DNA from: an uncultured Bacteroidota bacterium
GTDB taxonomy: Bacteria > Bacteroidota > Bacteroidia > UBA7662
Direction: 5' to 3'
NCBI GenBank assembly: GCA_903908015.1
Contig: CAIVQI010000195.1
Span: 1-14,078 of the forward strand
DNA length: 14,078 nt
Below, one piece after another: positions 1-7,555 of this stretch. The notes beneath the pieces were generated by a model that was given only the letters and a program-made list of their open reading frames with translations, had not been told where the DNA came from and searched no databases. A program made the position numbers and the translations under genes. Numbering within the stretch: position 1 is the stretch's first letter; each line of letters begins with the position of its first letter.

Positions 1-1
1 C

Positions 2-1489
2 ATTATGGGTCACGTCGACCATGGTAAGACATCATTGCTCGACTACATCCGCAAAGAGAATGTGATCGCGGGTGAGGCGGGCGGAATTACCCAGCACATT
101 GGTGCTTATGCCGTTCAGCTTGCCGATGGCCGGCACATCACGTTCCTCGACACTCCGGGTCACGAAGCCTTCACAGCCATGCGTGCACGTGGTGCCAAGG
201 TAACCGATATTGTTGTTGTGGTGATCGCTGCGGATGACCAGGTCATGCCCCAAACCAAAGAAGCCATCAGTCACGCACAGGCGGCCGGAGTGCCTATAAT
301 TTTTGCCTTCAACAAAATGGATAAGCCTACTGCCGATGCCGAGCGCATCAAAGAGCAGCTGTCTCAACTGAATATTTTGGTTGAGTCATGGGGCGGAAAG
401 TACCAGGATCAGGAGATCTCAGCGAAAAAGGGGACGAACGTTGACCTCCTGCTTGAGAAAATCCTGCTCGAGGCAGAGATTCTTGAGCTAAAAGCAGACC
501 CTGAGAAAAGGGCGGCAGGTACTGTGATTGAGGCGAGCCTCGACAAAGGCCGGGGTGTCGTGACCACCGTGTTGGTGCAAGGCGGAACCCTGAGCGTGGG
601 TGATCCTATCTTGGCAGGTGCTAATTTTGGTAAAGTGAAGGCGATGCTCAACGAGCGTGGACAACGAATTCGGGTGGCTGGGCCGTCTACGCCTGTTCAA
701 CTCTTGGGCTTCAATACTGCGCCCACAGCGGGCGATATATTGATTGTGCCTGAGTCGGAGGCTGTTGCGCGCGACATCAGTAACAAACGGCAGCAGTTGC
801 TGCGGGAACAGGGCATTCGTACTCGCAAGCACATCACCTTGGATGAAATTGGCCGTCGTTTGGCCATTGGTAATTTCAAGGAATTGAAATTGGTGGTGAA
901 GGGCGACGTGGATGGATCGGTTGAGGCCCTCAGCGATTCACTGATGAAGTTGAGTACGGAGCAAATTATGGTGACTGTGATCCACAAGGGTGTGGGACAA
1001 ATTACTGAGTCGGACGTTATGCTCGCCTCTGCATCGGATGCCATCATTGTTGGTTTCCAGGTACGTCCTTTGGCGTCTGTGCGTAAGTTGGCCGAACAGG
1101 AGCAGATCGATGTACGGACTTATTCAGTCATTTATGACGCAATAGAGGAGATTAAATCGGCCATGGAAGGCATGTTGGCGCCCACATTCGAGGAAAAAGT
1201 ATTGGGTACAGTGGAAATCCGCGAAGTATTCAAAATCACTCGTGTGGGCAACATTGCGGGTTGTATGGTGTTGGAGGGCAAGGTCACCCGCAACTCAAAG
1301 ATTCGTTTGCTGCGTGAGGGCGTTATCGTGCATACGGGTGAACTGGCATCACTCCGTCGCTTCAAAGACGACGTCAAGGAAGTGAACCATGGCTATGAAT
1401 GTGGATTAAATCTCACGGGCTACCAAGACATTCGGGTGGGTGACATCATTGAGTCTTTCGAGCGGGTTGAGGTGAAGGCCCGTTTGTAG
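2..1489 (+). CDS. infB: Translation initiation factor IF-2, C-terminal part (5' end outside window)
   Basis: GTPase that brings initiator fMet-tRNA to the 30S subunit and promotes subunit joining. The reading frame is already open at base 2 (Ile, then the Met at base 5), so the first Met seen is internal and directly precedes the P-loop. Numbering from that Met, the G-domain motifs are all present: G1 GHVDHGKT (2-9), G2 around GGITQH (26-31), G3 DTPGHE (49-54), G4 NKMD (103-106) and G5 SAKKG (139-143). Domain II follows, then the C1/C2 region that binds the initiator tRNA, ending in YECGLNLTGYQDIRVGDIIE close to the stop. The long, variable N-terminal domain lies upstream of the window. In bacteria infB usually follows nusA, which cannot be checked here. 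The next gene, pnuC, starts 10 bases after the stop, so the two are probably co-transcribed. Identity is certain; only the 5' extent is unknown. Confidence 0.98.
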   Translation: MMGHVDHGKTSLLDYIRKENVIAGEAGGITQHIGAYAVQLADGRHITFLDTPGHEAFTAMRARGAKVTDIVVVVIAADDQVMPQTKEAISHAQAAGVPIIFAFNKMDKPTADAERIKEQLSQLNILVESWGGKYQDQEISAKKGTNVDLLLEKILLEAEILELKADPEKRAAGTVIEASLDKGRGVVTTVLVQGGTLSVGDPILAGANFGKVKAMLNERGQRIRVAGPSTPVQLLGFNTAPTAGDILIVPESEAVARDISNKRQQLLREQGIRTRKHITLDEIGRRLAIGNFKELKLVVKGDVDGSVEALSDSLMKLSTEQIMVTVIHKGVGQITESDVMLASASDAIIVGFQVRPLASVRKLAEQEQIDVRTYSVIYDAIEEIKSAMEGMLAPTFEEKVLGTVEIREVFKITRVGNIAGCMVLEGKVTRNSKIRLLREGVIVHTGELASLRRFKDDVKEVNHGYECGLNLTGYQDIRVGDIIESFERVEVKARL

Positions 1490-1499
1490 TTTGTAGCAG

Positions 1500-2066
1500 G
1501 TGCTGCAGGTGGATGTTGTGCAGGGCATAGAACTACTGGCCACCTTAACAGGATTATATAGCGTTTGGTTGGCTCGTCGCGCCCACGTGGCACTTTACCC
1601 GATTGGGTTTGTGAGTACCATTCTGTTGGTGGGGTTGAGTTACCGTCAGTCGCTCTACGCGCACGCCGGAATCAATATTTGGTATAGCGTCATGGGACTT
1701 TATGGATGGTGGAGGTGGTCAACTGCCCCAAAAGAGAATGGAATTGGCCGGGTAACTGCCCGAGCCTGGGGGTATACCCTAACCTTGATGGGGGCTGCAT
1801 GGGTCGTGTTTACCTATCTACCCGTTTGGATGGGCATCCCCTCCTTGAATAGGCTGGATGTGGCGAGTTCAACGATTGCCGTGGGCGCAATGTACTTGAT
1901 GTCGGCGCGACATACTGAACATTGGCTGCTTTGGGTTGTAGCCAATTCACTGTTCGCCTATTTATTCTATTCCACTGGCTACCATCTCATTGCCGGACAG
2001 TACCTATTGTTTATCCTGATGGCAATTTGGGGATGGCACAGCTGGGTGCACAAGGAAAAGACCTAG
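1500..2066 (+). CDS. pnuC: PnuC-family transporter (nicotinamide riboside or related vitamin uptake)
   Basis: Integral inner-membrane protein of 188 residues, the usual PnuC length, very hydrophobic with about seven predicted helices. PnuC proteins are facilitators for nicotinamide riboside; close relatives move thiamine or riboflavin, with intracellular phosphorylation trapping the substrate. The sequence shows the two related halves typical of the family: first half with YPIG (33-36) and YGWWRW (68-73), second half with LDVASST (119-125), HWLLWVVAN (141-149) and the closing WGWHSW (177-182). The start is uncertain: GTG codons lie in frame at 1500, 1509 and 1518, none with a convincing ribosome-binding site, and no ATG precedes the first helix. 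It lies 10 bases after infB and ends 12 bases from the converging dnaN stop. No NadR-like kinase, thiamine gene or riboswitch is visible, so the substrate cannot be assigned from context. Confidence 0.88.
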   Translation: MLQVDVVQGIELLATLTGLYSVWLARRAHVALYPIGFVSTILLVGLSYRQSLYAHAGINIWYSVMGLYGWWRWSTAPKENGIGRVTARAWGYTLTLMGAAWVVFTYLPVWMGIPSLNRLDVASSTIAVGAMYLMSARHTEHWLLWVVANSLFAYLFYSTGYHLIAGQYLLFILMAIWGWHSWVHKEKT

Positions 2067-2078
2067 AAAGAGGGTTTC

Positions 2079-3206
2079 TTAATCGTAGAATGCCATGATG
2101 ACCGGCATGATCAGCATCATAACACTGTAGGCAGGGTCTGGTTCGGCCGGAGAAATGAGTCCGGGTTTGTTTGGACTGTTCAACCGCATCAGTACCTGAT
2201 CGCACGACAGATTCGACAGCATTTCGATGAATGTCCGACCGTTGAAGCCCATGGACATGTCTGGGCCATCCCAGGAACAGGCAATTGACTCCTGAGCGTG
2301 ACTCGACAAATCGGAATCTTCCGACACCACCTTCAGCTCGCTGCCTGCAAGGGTGACCCGTATGAGATAGGTCGATTTGTTTGCGTAGAGTGAGGTTCTC
2401 CTCAGGCAGTTCAATAAATTTTGGCGGGAAATGACAAGTTTATATTCATTGCCCACCGGAATAACGCTTTTGTAGTCGGGGAAACGCGCATCGATGAGTC
2501 GGCAAGTCAATTCTGTTTCACCAAAATTGAAATAGGCATTCGATTTGTCGAAGCGGATAGTAACATCCCCACTGATGTCCGAAAGAAGGCTGCGCAGCAG
2601 TTGAACGGCCTTACGGGGCAAAATAAACTTACCCGGAATCTCTGGGCCCATGATGTGGCAGGAATGCGTGGCCAGTTTATGGCCGTCGGTGGCCGCGAAG
2701 TGCACGCCCGTGGAGTCCATGTCGACCAATACACCAACCATGGCCACACGAATTTCATCTGTACTGACCGCAAACATGGTGTGGTTGAGCCCTTCCAGAA
2801 AGGCATGTGCGGGCATGGTAAACGCCTGGTGCAGTTCTTCTGGTTCAGTGAGCACCGGAAAGGCCGCGGGATCCTCACCCAACAGTTGGTATTCGCCCGA
2901 GTCGGTGCTCATCGAAATGCTGTAACTGGTCTCGTTCATATTGAGCGTTACCGGTTGCTCCCCAAGTGACTTTAAAGTCTCCAACAGGAAACGGCTGGGT
3001 ACAGCAATACGCATCGACCCATGAGCCTCCACATTCATGCGGGTAGTGAGGGTAGTGTTGAGGTCAGTAGCCAATAGAGTGAGGTTTCGATCCTGAATAT
3101 CAAAGAGGAAATTCTCAATGATGGGCGATAAGGGGTTGGCCTGAATCACGCCCTGTAACTTTTGAAGATTTTTATACAGCGTTTGGGCCGAAACGATACA
3201 TCTCAT
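2079..3206 (-). CDS. dnaN: DNA polymerase III beta subunit (sliding clamp)
   Basis: Ring-forming processivity clamp that tethers the replicative polymerase and other partners to DNA. The 375-residue length is normal for three repeated clamp domains. Family signatures visible are the start MRCIVSAQTL, ENFLFDI (31-37), ATDLNTTL (46-53), the second-domain STDEIRVAMVGVLV segment and ATDGHKLA, and the C-terminal MLIMPVIM, which corresponds to the clamp's usual C-terminal MPxRL-type strand, followed by four extra residues. The ATG at 3206 fits the family's N-terminus exactly. It is the last gene of the minus-strand cluster, 77 bases after the DUF4340 gene, and converges on pnuC. No dnaA, recF or gyrB is nearby, so this copy is not next to a recognisable origin. 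From memory, dnaN separated from dnaA is common in Bacteroidota. Confidence 0.97.
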   Translation of the reverse strand: MRCIVSAQTLYKNLQKLQGVIQANPLSPIIENFLFDIQDRNLTLLATDLNTTLTTRMNVEAHGSMRIAVPSRFLLETLKSLGEQPVTLNMNETSYSISMSTDSGEYQLLGEDPAAFPVLTEPEELHQAFTMPAHAFLEGLNHTMFAVSTDEIRVAMVGVLVDMDSTGVHFAATDGHKLATHSCHIMGPEIPGKFILPRKAVQLLRSLLSDISGDVTIRFDKSNAYFNFGETELTCRLIDARFPDYKSVIPVGNEYKLVISRQNLLNCLRRTSLYANKSTYLIRVTLAGSELKVVSEDSDLSSHAQESIACSWDGPDMSMGFNGRTFIEMLSNLSCDQVLMRLNSPNKPGLISPAEPDPAYSVMMLIMPVIMAFYD

Positions 3207-3283
3207 GATAATGGGGAAAATGGTTAATGCGAATCAGTTGGTGGTGTCGAAGCCAATCAACCTGTAAAGATAGGAAGACAACG

Positions 3284-4309
3284 TCAATCTCGGGAAGGGG
3301 TAGAGGCCGTGTTCTTTTGCATGAGGTCGCGAAGGGTGAAATACATCCATGGAACACTGCGTTTTTGTATAAAACCGAAGTCATTGCCTTCCCTATAATA
3401 GAAATAGTCACGGTCGAGGTCGGGCATAACCCCCAGCAGAACCACATCAAGCTGGTTGAGCTGACTTTTGGGATAAAAGTTCAGTTGATGCGACTGCCCA
3501 TTGCGCAGGCTTATGTGAAGACTGTGACGCATAGGGGCCATTTCCACGATACTGTCTTTCATCACCCCATGGTTGTCGTAGCCCTCAACAGGTATCTGTT
3601 GGGCGCCACCGAACAGTGCTGTCAAATTTTCGGTTGAAACCTTCGGTATTGGCCTTCCATTGCCATCGTACAAAGCAAAGCGTCTCGGGCCAAGCAGATC
3701 GGCACGATAAGAATGCGCTGGCGTGTCAGGGAAGCGCGCTTCAATTGATCGTATGCTATCGGGATGGATCCGCAGTAATATTCGTTCCCGCCATTCTTCT
3801 TCATTGATGAAGAAACGAGGGGTGAGGTAGCCCTCCGTACCAGGAACATGTAAGATGTAGGGCAAATCGGCGCCATCGCGTATGGCGTAGGTGCCTCGGG
3901 AGTCGATGGTAGAATAGCCGATATACAATACAGACAGCTTTTTGCCTCGGCTATAAACCTCAACTTTGCGGCCAATGCTGGCCAGTTGCTTGCGGATGTT
4001 GTCGACCGCCGGCCTTGGAACAGGCGATTTCACCTGCATTCGAAGGAGGGCGTCGAGGAGGGCCGACATGGCATCGGGTCGGGCTGTATATTCGCCATTT
4101 ACCCGCCATTGGCCTGGCCCGATTTTCTCCAATAAAACACGACCGCCTGTTTTATCGGCCATAAAAATCCGGTCGACCACTGAAGTATCTGGGATGGAAA
4201 AGGAGGTGTCTTCAAGGTCGAGCGTGCTCGACGTTCGCTTCTGGTAGACCCACCAGGTAAGCGCCAGCAGCAGCAACAGTATGCCAAAGTAGATGAGGTT
4301 CTTACGCAT
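3284..4309 (-). CDS. DUF4340 domain membrane-anchored protein of the Gld ABC operon
   Basis: A 341-residue protein with one N-terminal membrane segment (about 5-22, a run of Leu/Ile ending in TWWVYQKR) and a soluble remainder expected on the periplasmic side. The body fits the DUF4340 family: after a region naming a structural quantity (DRIFMADKTGGRVLLEK, 46-62) comes a GQWRVNG turn (67-73) and repeated short beta strands such as KLSVLYIGYST (124-134). The biochemical function of this family is unknown. From general knowledge, DUF4340 genes often follow an ABC ATPase, permease and GldG-type gene, and the same order is seen here. Its ATG overlaps the end of the gldFG reading frame by 8 bases, implying translational coupling and a shared job with that transporter. 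The soluble part could contact the extracytoplasmic GldG domain; that is inference. Fairly sure of the family, not of the role. Confidence 0.78.
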   Translation of the reverse strand: MRKNLIYFGILLLLLALTWWVYQKRTSSTLDLEDTSFSIPDTSVVDRIFMADKTGGRVLLEKIGPGQWRVNGEYTARPDAMSALLDALLRMQVKSPVPRPAVDNIRKQLASIGRKVEVYSRGKKLSVLYIGYSTIDSRGTYAIRDGADLPYILHVPGTEGYLTPRFFINEEEWRERILLRIHPDSIRSIEARFPDTPAHSYRADLLGPRRFALYDGNGRPIPKVSTENLTALFGGAQQIPVEGYDNHGVMKDSIVEMAPMRHSLHISLRNGQSHQLNFYPKSQLNQLDVVLLGVMPDLDRDYFYYREGNDFGFIQKRSVPWMYFTLRDLMQKNTASTPSRD

Positions 4310-6719
4310 GGTTGGGGTGTTTTTGTCTGTATTTGCGCACCCTCAATCGATATCGTATGCCACCATACATTAAGAGCAAGCTGATGGGGAGGCCGAGGTT
4401 GAACAACTGCCAAAGTAATTTCTGGTTTTTTACTTTTTCACCGTCCAGCAGACGCAGGCGAATTTGTCGTGAGCGAATGTTCAATAATCCTTCCCGATCC
4501 ACTAAGTAGTCGATCGTATTTTGAAGGAACACCTTATTTCCATAAATCTGCCGACTGTAGCGGTCGTAGCCCAAGGGAAAAATATCTCCGGACTGCCTGC
4601 TCACATCATTCCGGATGATGTCGCCGTCGGCCACCACCACCATACGGGTCGGAGCGCTCTCCTTGATGGGATTCATCTCAAGCGAATCGGCGGCCTTAAG
4701 GGCAAAATCGTTGAGGTAGCGGTTGTGTAGGGCCGAAGGAAAGCGGCCTTGAAGGAGTACGGCGATGGGTTGACCCGGACGGTTATAGGCGGAGGGGTCA
4801 TCTGGTTCAAGCGCCAGGTTGAGGTTCACTCTGGCAGGCGACATCATCCGTCGGCTTTGGCTTCCAGACTGCAACAGAACAGTACGTTGCAGTTGATTGG
4901 TGCCGACAAAGTCGATTGTTCCGGCAAATCGGAGATATACAGGATCGATATTTCGGGTGATGGGGTGCGCCTGATTCCCGTTCACCAAAGGATAATAAGG
5001 CCAGGGGAAGAGTTTTTGCTGGGGTTGACCGGCCAGCATACCGTATACCACGGGTATGGGCCCACAGCGGACGTCTTGTACCAAATCCGGGTTGATTCGT
5101 ATGCCGTATCGGAACATCATATCATCGAGGTTCAGGCTTCGGTCCATGGCCATGAAATAGTTCTCAGGCGTCATGCTGTCCATTTCCGCCGCTACGGCAT
5201 CCACCAGCCATAATATTCGTCCACCCCTCATCAGGAAGTGGTCGATTTTATACCGACTCCAATCGGTGAAGGGTACTGTGGGCTTGGCCACCACCACTAC
5301 ATCGACTTCAGGAGGTATGGGTTCGATGGCCTTAATGTTGTAGCGGATGAGTTGGTATTGATCGGAAAGGGCTGCGGCCATGTCACTTACTGCGCGGCCG
5401 TCGAGTTCACCGTGTCCTTCGCTGAAGGCGATGGTGGGCTTTTTCTTTTGGGTAGCGTTACGAATAGCACGCACCAATGCATATTCGAGGCCTTCCTCCG
5501 AAGCATTCAAGATTTCCTGTGGGGTGTTGCCCGCGCCCGCACCAAGCAGAAAATTGGTGGCTATTTCTTTGTCGCGGTAGTAGACCACAGCACCGGGCCA
5601 GACCACTTTACGGGTAACCCCTTCAGCTGTTCTGTTTTCCAGGTCTGTGGGCTGAAGTCCCAATTTATAGAGCTGCTCATAAAGCTGGTTTGCCGTCTTT
5701 TCGTCGGGTTGGTCCGATGGGTCGGTGAAGGTAAACTCGAGTTTTCCACCAGATAATCGGCGCATTTCTGTAAGTTGGTCTCGCACTGCATCCCGCAGTT
5801 TGCGAAATCCTGGAGGAAATTCACCTTCCAGGTATACATGCACGTATACCACATCGTCGAGTGATTGAAGTAGGCGGGCTGTGGAAGGAGAAACTGAATA
5901 GCGCTGCTCGCGCGTGAGGTCGATTCGGGTGTAGAGAAAGCTGGCCAGCACATTCACTGATATGAGGATGCCGATCCAGAGCAACAGGCGGACCCATTTC
6001 CTTTTGTCGAAGGTTTGGCGGGTGAGTGCCAGAAACAGCACAATGAAAGTGAGGAAATAAACCAAATCACGGGTGTCAATGACCCCTTTACTCAGTGAAT
6101 AATAGTGCGCGCCCAATCCGAGTTGCTCCACTATATGTTGGATGCGCCCATCTATGGGAAGTAGGTAGAGGCTATCGAAGGCCGTATAGCTAAAAAAACA
6201 GAAGAATACGCCCAGAATGAAGGCAACCAATTGATTTTCTGTGAGGGCTGAGGCCAGCAGCCCGAGGGAGACAAAAGCTGCACCAAGCAACAGCAAGCCT
6301 AAATAGGAGCCGGCTATCCCTCCCGTATCTATATTGCCCACTGGATCGGCCAGGAACCACAACGAAACTGCATAGAATAGGGTGGGAAGTAGTGCAAAGG
6401 CTACCAAGGCTGTAGCTGCGAGGTATTTGCCCAAGATGATTTGGGTGTCGGTGATGGGGGATGTGTAGAGGAGCTCGAGGGTGCCGCTTCGTCGTTCCTC
6501 CGAAAAGAAACGCATGGTGATGGCCGGGATGAGGAACATCAAGATCCAGGGCCCCATGCTGAACAGCTGATCGAGGTGTGCATAACCATACTGCAATAGG
6601 CTGTAGTCGGGAAACACCCACATGATGAGACCGGTTACAAGCAGGAACACCAGGATCACTACATAGGCCATCAGGCTGTTGAGGTAGGCCGACCACTCTC
6701 TCAGAAACAGGGCGCGCAT
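4302..6719 (-). CDS. gldFG: Fused GldF-GldG: ABC permease joined to auxiliary extracytoplasmic subunit
   Basis: An 805-residue protein made of two normally separate parts. Residues 1 to about 238 are GldF-like: an ABC-2 type permease with about six membrane segments (near 15-35, 57-77, 100-122, 137-158, 164-182, 217-234) and the conserved stretch FSEERRSGTLELLYTSP (72-88). From about 240 the GldG part begins: a membrane segment (243-263), then FLYTRIDLTREQRYSVSP (261-278) typical of GldG N-termini, a large extracytoplasmic ABC auxiliary domain with IAFSEGHGELDG (430-441) and a Rossmann-like stretch (470-510), and a C-terminal membrane anchor (about 768-788) with a basic tail. No stop codon separates the parts and no ATG or GTG lies at the junction (near base 6000); only a TTG inside the membrane segment could start a separate GldG. 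The ATG is 1 base after the gldA stop; the end overlaps the DUF4340 gene by 8 bases. With GldA it forms an ABC transporter linked to gliding in Flavobacterium johnsoniae; it also occurs in non-gliders, so gliding is not proven. Confidence 0.92.
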   Translation of the reverse strand: MRALFLREWSAYLNSLMAYVVILVFLLVTGLIMWVFPDYSLLQYGYAHLDQLFSMGPWILMFLIPAITMRFFSEERRSGTLELLYTSPITDTQIILGKYLAATALVAFALLPTLFYAVSLWFLADPVGNIDTGGIAGSYLGLLLLGAAFVSLGLLASALTENQLVAFILGVFFCFFSYTAFDSLYLLPIDGRIQHIVEQLGLGAHYYSLSKGVIDTRDLVYFLTFIVLFLALTRQTFDKRKWVRLLLWIGILISVNVLASFLYTRIDLTREQRYSVSPSTARLLQSLDDVVYVHVYLEGEFPPGFRKLRDAVRDQLTEMRRLSGGKLEFTFTDPSDQPDEKTANQLYEQLYKLGLQPTDLENRTAEGVTRKVVWPGAVVYYRDKEIATNFLLGAGAGNTPQEILNASEEGLEYALVRAIRNATQKKKPTIAFSEGHGELDGRAVSDMAAALSDQYQLIRYNIKAIEPIPPEVDVVVVAKPTVPFTDWSRYKIDHFLMRGGRILWLVDAVAAEMDSMTPENYFMAMDRSLNLDDMMFRYGIRINPDLVQDVRCGPIPVVYGMLAGQPQQKLFPWPYYPLVNGNQAHPITRNIDPVYLRFAGTIDFVGTNQLQRTVLLQSGSQSRRMMSPARVNLNLALEPDDPSAYNRPGQPIAVLLQGRFPSALHNRYLNDFALKAADSLEMNPIKESAPTRMVVVADGDIIRNDVSRQSGDIFPLGYDRYSRQIYGNKVFLQNTIDYLVDREGLLNIRSRQIRLRLLDGEKVKNQKLLWQLFNLGLPISLLLMYGGIRYRLRVRKYRQKHPNHA

Positions 6720-6720
6720 A

Positions 6721-7434
6721 TTAGGAATGTCGGGTTAAGGTGCGGAAAATATCCTCGAGCGATGAACCAGGGTGTGCTGCGCGCAGCGACGGAAAGTCGG
6801 AATCGGCTACCAATCGGCCACGTGCGAGCATCAGTACGTGCGAACAGAGTGTTTCGACCTCTTGCATGATGTGGGTGCTCAGCAAAATCGTTTTATCGCG
6901 GCCTGTCTCTCGGATGAGGGCTCGGATTTCAGTCAACTGGTTGGGGTCGAGTCCGGAGGTAGGCTCATCGAGGATGAGCACAGGGGGATCAGGCGCCAGC
7001 GCTTGGGCGAGGCCAACACGTTGCCGGTAACCGCGCGACAGCTGCCCGATTTTTTTGTGCTGCTCGGGGTGTAGGCCGGTCATTTCAAGCAGCTGATTCA
7101 CACGTTTCTGAGGTTGAGCCACCCGATAAATGCGGCAAACGTAGGTCAGATATTCCTGAACATACATATCCGTGTACAAGGGATTATGTTCGGGGAGGTA
7201 ACCGACCCGTTTTTTGATGTCTAAGAGATTTTGCGTCACTTCGAGTCCCATCACCAGAGCCTGGCCGGTATCCTGACGGAGGTAACCACTTAGTATTTTC
7301 ATGGTGGTACTTTTTCCTGCTCCATTGGGTCCCAATAGGCCAACTACACCGGCACCATCGATGCTGAAACTCAGATTATCGATGGCTTTCTGTTTGCCAT
7401 AGAGTTTGGTGAGGCCTTCTACGCGTACTGACAT
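6721..7434 (-). CDS. gldA: GldA-like ABC transporter ATP-binding protein
   Basis: Cytoplasmic ATPase that should power the fused GldF-GldG membrane protein encoded directly after it. At 237 residues it is a single nucleotide-binding domain with all motifs intact: Walker A GPNGAGKST (35-43), GYLPEHNPLY (78-87) at the Q-loop, where Glu replaces Gln as I recall for GldA and relatives, signature LSRGYRQRV (132-140), Walker B VLILDEP (152-158), D-loop SGLD (160-163) and switch His188 in LSTHIMQE. The YLPEHNPLY and SRGYRQRVGLAQAL segments resemble GldA more than generic drug-export ATPases. It is about 60 residues shorter than the roughly 300-residue flavobacterial GldA as I remember it, ending soon after the catalytic domain. 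The ATG at 7434 precedes the usual MSVRVEGLTKLYG opening. It is first in the minus-strand operon, with a candidate promoter about 90 bases upstream. ATPase identity is certain; the GldA name rests on similarity plus context. Confidence 0.88.
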   Translation of the reverse strand: MSVRVEGLTKLYGKQKAIDNLSFSIDGAGVVGLLGPNGAGKSTTMKILSGYLRQDTGQALVMGLEVTQNLLDIKKRVGYLPEHNPLYTDMYVQEYLTYVCRIYRVAQPQKRVNQLLEMTGLHPEQHKKIGQLSRGYRQRVGLAQALAPDPPVLILDEPTSGLDPNQLTEIRALIRETGRDKTILLSTHIMQEVETLCSHVLMLARGRLVADSDFPSLRAAHPGSSLEDIFRTLTRHS

Positions 7435-7502
7435 ATGTTTAATGACGTTTCCTTGTGGTTCTGCCGTTCGAATACCCCAAACAGGCCTTGATCTGACACA
7501 GC

Positions 7503-7531
7503 CGGTATTCTACAGGGATGCAAAAATACCG
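7503..7531. repeat. Inverted repeat CGGTATT/AATACCG over the gldA promoter
   Basis: Perfect 7-base arms at 7503-7509 and 7525-7531 with a 15-base loop. One arm overlaps the candidate -7 element. It could be an operator, a leader hairpin, or part of the end of the upstream FG-GAP transcript; it lacks the T-run of a standard terminator. It may also be chance. Confidence 0.35.
7521..7528 (-). promoter_or_regulatory. Candidate -7 element for the gldA-gldFG-DUF4340 operon
   Basis: The minus strand reads TATTTTTG, a full match to the Bacteroidota -7 consensus TAnnTTTG, in the 121-base gap before gldA. Transcription would begin near 7516, giving a leader of about 80 bases. No good TTG -33 element is visible at the expected spacing, so this is a partial promoter call. 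Confidence 0.42.
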
Positions 7532-7555
7532 TAAGGCGTCGAAAGTTGTTGCCCT

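Noticed and set aside
2065..2079. Shared terminator between converging pnuC and dnaN
   Set aside because: Only a 5-base AGAAA/TTTCT pairing spans the gap, with no GC-rich stem or long T-run; too weak to annotate.
2421..2969. Plus-strand open frame of 182 codons opposite dnaN
   Set aside because: It lies wholly antisense to a clear dnaN, has no recognisable domain, and its composition is that of a reverse-strand shadow.
2079..3206. Chromosomal origin near dnaN
   Set aside because: No dnaA, no cluster of DnaA boxes and no AT-rich repeat array is visible around the gene.
4749..5756. Two plus-strand open frames (4749-5213, 5238-5756) opposite gldFG
   Set aside because: Both are antisense to the well-supported GldG part and show no domain, signal or start site.
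5996..6005. Possible missed gene boundary between gldF and gldG
   Set aside because: The frame continues with no stop, and the only nearby start-like codon is a TTG inside the membrane segment, so I kept one fused gene.
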